10,925 nt of DNA from Spirochaetales bacterium. Lineage in GTDB: Bacteria > Spirochaetota > Spirochaetia > ARS1246. Within the stretch, counting starts at the first letter, position 1. Each line of letters begins with the position of its first letter. Shown piece by piece: positions 8,091 through 10,925 of this stretch. The stretch lies in NCBI GenBank assembly GCA_018644745.1, contig JABGPX010000510.1:1-10925 (forward strand), written 5' to 3'. A model generated the notes under the pieces. That model did no database searches, was not told where the DNA came from, and saw only the letters and a list, made by a program, of their open reading frames with translations. The position numbers were made by a program, and so were the translations under genes.

Positions 8091-10415
8091 TTATGACTCG
8101 TCTAAAATGCCGCGCACTTTCGCGGTGAGCGCGTCAGGCGCGAACGGCTTCTGGATAAAATTAACACCATTCTCATTGGATGTTAATGAGCCGATGGTAT
8201 CGTGTGCGTAGCCGGAGATAAAAAGAACTCTCAAGTCAGGCTGCGTCCGTTTTAACTCTTCGGCGAGTTCGACGCCGTTCATGCCGGGCATCACCACATC
8301 AGAGACGAGCATGTCTATACCTGATGGTTGATTCTTGAGAATCTGGATCGCGTTCGCCGGGCTCTTTGCCGATAGTATCTGGTAACCCCTGCGAGTCAGA
8401 ATTCTTACTATGAGGTCACTTACGATTTGCTCATCTTCGACAAGCAGAATTTTTTCATGGCCGCGGTTGTCAACAGCCGGTATTGTCGAGCTCTGAGACT
8501 CCGGCTCCTTGAACTCTACGGCGCAAGGAAGGAAGATTCTGAAGGTTGTACCTTTCCCAATCTCAGAGTCTACCATGATGCTTCCGCCGAGTTGATCTAC
8601 AATTGCATATACTGTCGCCAAGCCAAGTCCGGTGCTTTTACCAACTTCCTTTGTTGTAAAAAAAGGCTCAAAAAGGTGCTTCTTTGTTTCATCCGTCAGA
8701 CCGGTTCCGGTGTCCGAGACGCTGAATAAAAACATAGTCGGAGAGTCCGTAGTTGCCTGTTCACGCTGTGAACCATCATGAACATCAGTAACCTCGAATG
8801 TTATCTGGCCGCCATCGGGCATCGCATCGCGAGCATTCACGGCAAGATTTAGTATTATCTGCTCTATCTGTGCAGAATCCGCAAAGACAAAACACTTCGG
8901 TGTGGATATCAGAGTAGATATATTGATATCTTCGCCTATTATTCTGCGGAGCATCGGTTTGATTTTTGTGAGCAATTCATCGAGGTTGACCGCCTCTTCC
9001 TGCATCACGTGCTTTCTGCTGAAGGTGAGTAATTGAGTAGTAAGCGCTTGAGCTCGATCCGAAGCAGCTACTACTTCATCCATGTATGTTCGGAAATCCG
9101 CCGGTACCGAGGTGTTATTTCCTTCCAAATCGTTTAATGAAGAAATAAGCAGCTCCGCGTTTCCCTTAATAGCAGTTAGCATATTGTTGAAGTCGTGAGC
9201 GATCCCTCCGGCCAAACGGCCGATCGCTTCCATCTTCTGGGATTGCAGAAGCTGTTCCTGGAGTTCCGTCTTTTCCGATTCAGCCTGCACCTTGGTTGAA
9301 ATATCCTTGAGATAGGTGATCACGCCGACGGTCTCGCCCTCGGTGCTTTTCAGTGCATAGGCGGTTAATTCGAGCCAAATCGATCCGACTGAGGGCAGCA
9401 CGAACTCAACCACCTCGGTTTCCGCGGTGTCTGAGGTAAGGGCTCTTTGGTTAGGACAAGCTTGAAGATCAGGATCCGCACAATTAAATACTTCATGACA
9501 ATTCTTGCCGACAAGGGGAAGCTGATCGGTGAAAAGGTCTTCCATCCAGCTATTAACACGGAGCACATGAAGGTCCTTGTCAAAAACACAGATGCCGTCT
9601 CGAATTGCATCGAAAACGTCCTGCAGAAAGCGCTCGCTCTCGCGGATTGTTTCCTCTGCGCGCTTGATGTCTGTTATGTCGCGTAGGTGCTCGATCAGCC
9701 GCACGACATTGCCGTTCTTATCGAGAACCGGATATGTTCTTACATCCAGCCATGTGTTCATAGTCGGTTCAAATTTTTCGATTTTTGCAGGGCGTTTTGT
9801 TTTTAAGGCAATCTTTGTCGCGCACACGTCGCAGGGCATACCCTTGTCGATCAACTCATAGCATTTTTTTCCAGAGACAAACTCGGGTGTGGCCTTGAGA
9901 TACTCATAACCCGCCTTGTTGTAGCTGAATATTTCATGATCCAGTCCTTGAATACCGATTATATCGGGTATTGCGTCTAAGGTTGCCTGCAGAGTTGCCG
10001 ATGCCTCGCGTTCAGAGTCGATCGCCCTGTTTCTCGCGGCGGTGAGTGAATGTATTATTTCACACAGTGATAGAAGGCAAACAGACGAGATAATTATTGT
10101 CTTCAGAGACTCTGCCGTATCGCTTGAGACAATCATCACTGCCCATATCGTCGCCGTTATTATTACCGCACTTGTAGAAAGGTAGACAATTCTTCTGGGA
10201 TGAAAGAACGCTGACATTGCAATCGGGATCAGTCCCGCGTAGAGCAAACCCGTGGAGAGATCGGCAAATACTACCAGGAAGCTCATTGGCAATCCGAGCA
10301 GCACTAGAATTGTTACCCCTTTCCACGGCGCGCCTTTGGTGAAGATAGAATTGAGCCATGAGTAAAGGTGAGGAATTATCTTTTGCCGGGATGGCGGTGT
10401 CTTGATCAGATTCAA
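8091..10415 (-). CDS. Hybrid sensor histidine kinase (4TM-PAS-PAS-HisKA-HATPase-REC)
   Basis: A membrane-bound hybrid kinase that autophosphorylates on histidine and passes phosphate to its own receiver. Numbered from the TTG at 10415 (774 residues): four hydrophobic segments at about 33-52, 56-71, 75-97 and 106-123; PAS 1 at about 138-250 with C185, C195 and C198; PAS 2 at about 262-375 with C306, C312 and C320; HisKA with the H-box GGIAHDFNN (H407); HATPase_c with N527 in the N-box, DTGTG at 568-572 and GLGLA at 596-600; and a C-terminal receiver at about 655-774 with E660/D661, phospho-acceptor D706 and K756. All catalytic residues are intact. The kinase frame extends upstream to a TTG at 10454, but that codon precedes the only good ribosome binding site. 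I therefore chose TTG 10415, which overlaps the stop of a short leader frame. No DNA-binding regulator is nearby, so the output partner is unknown. It is co-directional with the oxidoreductase gene. Confidence 0.9.
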   Translation of the reverse strand: MNLIKTPPSRQKIIPHLYSWLNSIFTKGAPWKGVTILVLLGLPMSFLVVFADLSTGLLYAGLIPIAMSAFFHPRRIVYLSTSAVIITATIWAVMIVSSDTAESLKTIIISSVCLLSLCEIIHSLTAARNRAIDSEREASATLQATLDAIPDIIGIQGLDHEIFSYNKAGYEYLKATPEFVSGKKCYELIDKGMPCDVCATKIALKTKRPAKIEKFEPTMNTWLDVRTYPVLDKNGNVVRLIEHLRDITDIKRAEETIRESERFLQDVFDAIRDGICVFDKDLHVLRVNSWMEDLFTDQLPLVGKNCHEVFNCADPDLQACPNQRALTSDTAETEVVEFVLPSVGSIWLELTAYALKSTEGETVGVITYLKDISTKVQAESEKTELQEQLLQSQKMEAIGRLAGGIAHDFNNMLTAIKGNAELLISSLNDLEGNNTSVPADFRTYMDEVVAASDRAQALTTQLLTFSRKHVMQEEAVNLDELLTKIKPMLRRIIGEDINISTLISTPKCFVFADSAQIEQIILNLAVNARDAMPDGGQITFEVTDVHDGSQREQATTDSPTMFLFSVSDTGTGLTDETKKHLFEPFFTTKEVGKSTGLGLATVYAIVDQLGGSIMVDSEIGKGTTFRIFLPCAVEFKEPESQSSTIPAVDNRGHEKILLVEDEQIVSDLIVRILTRRGYQILSAKSPANAIQILKNQPSGIDMLVSDVVMPGMNGVELAEELKRTQPDLRVLFISGYAHDTIGSLTSNENGVNFIQKPFAPDALTAKVRGILDES

Positions 10416-10435
10416 TTTGGACGCTCTAAAGTCAT
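10412..10435 (-). CDS. Seven-codon candidate leader peptide upstream of the kinase
   Basis: The best ribosome binding site in the region is TAGGAGGGG (10450-10442), with GGAGG eight bases ahead of an ATG at 10435-10433. That ATG is not in the kinase frame. It encodes MTLERPN and stops at TGA 10414-10412. The stop overlaps a TTG in the kinase frame (TTGA), the classic arrangement for re-initiation. A one-base deletion at the A-run just before the TTG would also produce this layout from an ordinary ATG start, so a sequencing error or frameshift mutation is the main alternative. Confidence 0.45.
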   Translation of the reverse strand: MTLERPN

Positions 10436-10441
10436 CGAAAT

Positions 10442-10450
10442 CCCCTCCTA
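10442..10450 (-). promoter_or_regulatory. Strong ribosome binding site deciding the kinase/leader start
   Basis: TAGGAGGGG on the minus strand has near-perfect complementarity to the 16S rRNA tail. It lies downstream of TTG 10454, so that codon cannot be the start it serves. The correctly spaced codon is the out-of-frame ATG at 10435. Confidence 0.75.
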
Positions 10451-10509
10451 ACAAAAATGAGTCCGCAACCTGGCGACCGAATCAAACCGCAAATAGATAT
10501 GTCCGCTTT

Positions 10510-10538
10510 TTTATATAAAGAGAATGAGATAATCTTAA
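10510..10538 (-). promoter_or_regulatory. Candidate sigma-70-type promoter for the kinase operon
   Basis: On the minus strand TTAAGA (10538-10533) and TATAAA (10515-10510) are separated by 17 bases, matching 4 of 6 and 5 of 6 consensus positions. Transcription would begin near 10503, leaving about 70 bases of leader before the short ATG frame. This rests on pattern alone, and AT-rich spacers often give such matches. Confidence 0.35.
10525..10533 (+). promoter_or_regulatory. Candidate extended -10 element for the rightward gene
   Basis: TGAGATAAT resembles an extended -10 (TGn plus GATAAT) with no convincing -35. It lies within the spacer of the leftward candidate promoter, so the two genes would compete for polymerase if both are real. 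Transcription would start near 10540, placing the downstream hairpin in the leader RNA. Confidence 0.22.
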
Positions 10539-10566
10539 CCGAAGATATCAGTGGTGGCAATCGCTA

Positions 10567-10583
10567 ATATCTCGGGGAGATAT
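10567..10583 (+). promoter_or_regulatory. Perfect hairpin enclosing the ribosome binding site
   Basis: ATATCTC-GGG-GAGATAT is a 7-bp perfect inverted repeat with a three-base loop. The only Shine-Dalgarno-like sequence for the rightward gene (GGGGAG, 10574-10579) spans the loop and the 3' arm, and an ATG at 10582 lies partly inside the stem. Folding would mask the ribosome binding site. It could instead be a DNA operator for a dimeric repressor. Confidence 0.5.
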
Positions 10584-10590
10584 GGACGGT

Positions 10591-10925
10591 ATGAGTAAAA
10601 ACTCGATGGCAGTGCGGCCGCCGGTATATCTTGGCGGCACCGTTCAAAACGCGTGTACCATGATCAGAGATCCGGCAGACGACAAAATCAGGCATTTTTT
10701 CAGGAAAGGCTCATGGGACACCGGTTTTTCCAGCATGCTTTACTCGGTAGAGTATACCGGCGCGCGCAGCGGCGCGCGCAGCGGCGCGGGCACCGGCGCG
10801 GGCGAGGTCTGGAATCGCGAGAGAGAGGTGGTGGATACCGGCGATGACACTCTCGCGCAGGCGTTTCTTACCATTTCTCCGGTCAGCAAAGAAATCCTTC
10901 TGTTCAATTTGAACAGAGACAGAGA
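10591..10925 (+). CDS. Unknown protein, 3'-truncated by the window, with Gly-Ala-rich tandem repeat
   Basis: An open frame runs from ATG 10591 to the window edge without a stop (111 codons visible). I do not recognise the family. The visible part starts MSKNSMAVRPP and has no signal peptide or membrane segment. Residues 57-72 are a four-unit Gly-Ala repeat (GARS, GARS, GAGT, GAGE), followed by a charged stretch (NREREVVD) and then a hydrophobic, folded-looking segment (AFLTISPVSKEILLFNL). An ATG at 10582 is also in frame but only two bases from the GGAG. With the ATG at 10591 the spacing is 11, slightly long, so the start is uncertain. Composition and the divergent intergenic region support a real gene over the overlapping Arg-rich frame at 10653-10847. 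The repeat may be a flexible linker between two domains. It is divergent from the kinase and its function is unknown. Confidence 0.6.
   Translation, partial: MSKNSMAVRPPVYLGGTVQNACTMIRDPADDKIRHFFRKGSWDTGFSSMLYSVEYTGARSGARSGAGTGAGEVWNREREVVDTGDDTLAQAFLTISPVSKEILLFNLNRDR
10759..10806 (+). repeat. Degenerate 12-bp tandem repeat, four units, inside the partial gene
   Basis: Four consecutive 12-base units begin with GGCGCG. The first two are identical (GGCGCGCGCAGC), and the third and fourth diverge at two to four positions. They keep frame and encode GARS, GARS, GAGT and GAGE. The run is much more GC-rich than its surroundings, and unit number could change by slippage without breaking the frame. 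Confidence 0.85.

Noticed and set aside
10653..10847. Arg-rich 64-codon frame over the repeat
   Set aside because: Its Arg-rich composition comes from reading the GC repeat out of frame. The overlapping frame from 10591 is longer, open to the edge and better composed.

Overview
The window reads as chromosomal DNA from an anaerobic, glycan-degrading bacterium. An oxygen-sensitive glycyl radical enzyme, a URO-D-like protein of the kind that is highly multiplied in such genomes, a GH29 fucosidase and a large lipoprotein together suggest a Gram-negative of the PVC group (Lentisphaerota, Kiritimatiellota or Planctomycetota) or a similar uncultured lineage. This placement is inferred from gene content only. 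The DNA is moderately GC-rich and tightly packed. No RNA gene, insertion sequence, CRISPR array or phage gene is visible.

Left block, plus strand (1-7015). The window opens inside a glycyl radical enzyme (GRE). It is followed 22 bases later by a URO-D-superfamily protein, whose end overlaps the start of a GH29 alpha-L-fucosidase by 8 bases. These three genes look like one translationally linked operon. About 100 bases further on is a large predicted lipoprotein. It has six Asp-box (BNR) repeats at the N-terminus and a C-terminal part that looks like an alpha/alpha toroid plus beta-sandwich of the polysaccharide lyase type. A plausible reading is that the surface lipoprotein binds or cleaves a fucose-containing polymer, the cytoplasmic fucosidase trims imported oligosaccharides, and the GRE and URO-D-like protein act on a released product. 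That pathway is inference.

Right block, minus strand (7056-10454). A hybrid sensor histidine kinase (four membrane segments, two cysteine-bearing PAS domains, HisKA, HATPase, receiver) is followed 15 bases later by a Gfo/Idh/MocA sugar oxidoreductase with a strong ribosome binding site. This pair converges on the lipoprotein gene. The kinase start is odd: the best ribosome binding site and ATG open a seven-codon reading frame whose stop overlaps a TTG in the kinase frame (TTGA).

Far right (10455-10925). A divergent regulatory region of about 135 bases carries candidate promoters in both directions and a perfect 7-bp hairpin containing the ribosome binding site of a rightward gene. That gene runs off the window and contains a Gly-Ala-rich tandem repeat. 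I do not recognise its product.

The strongest leads are the GRE/URO-D/fucosidase linkage, the propeller-toroid lipoprotein, the leader-peptide arrangement ahead of the kinase, and the hairpin-controlled unknown gene.
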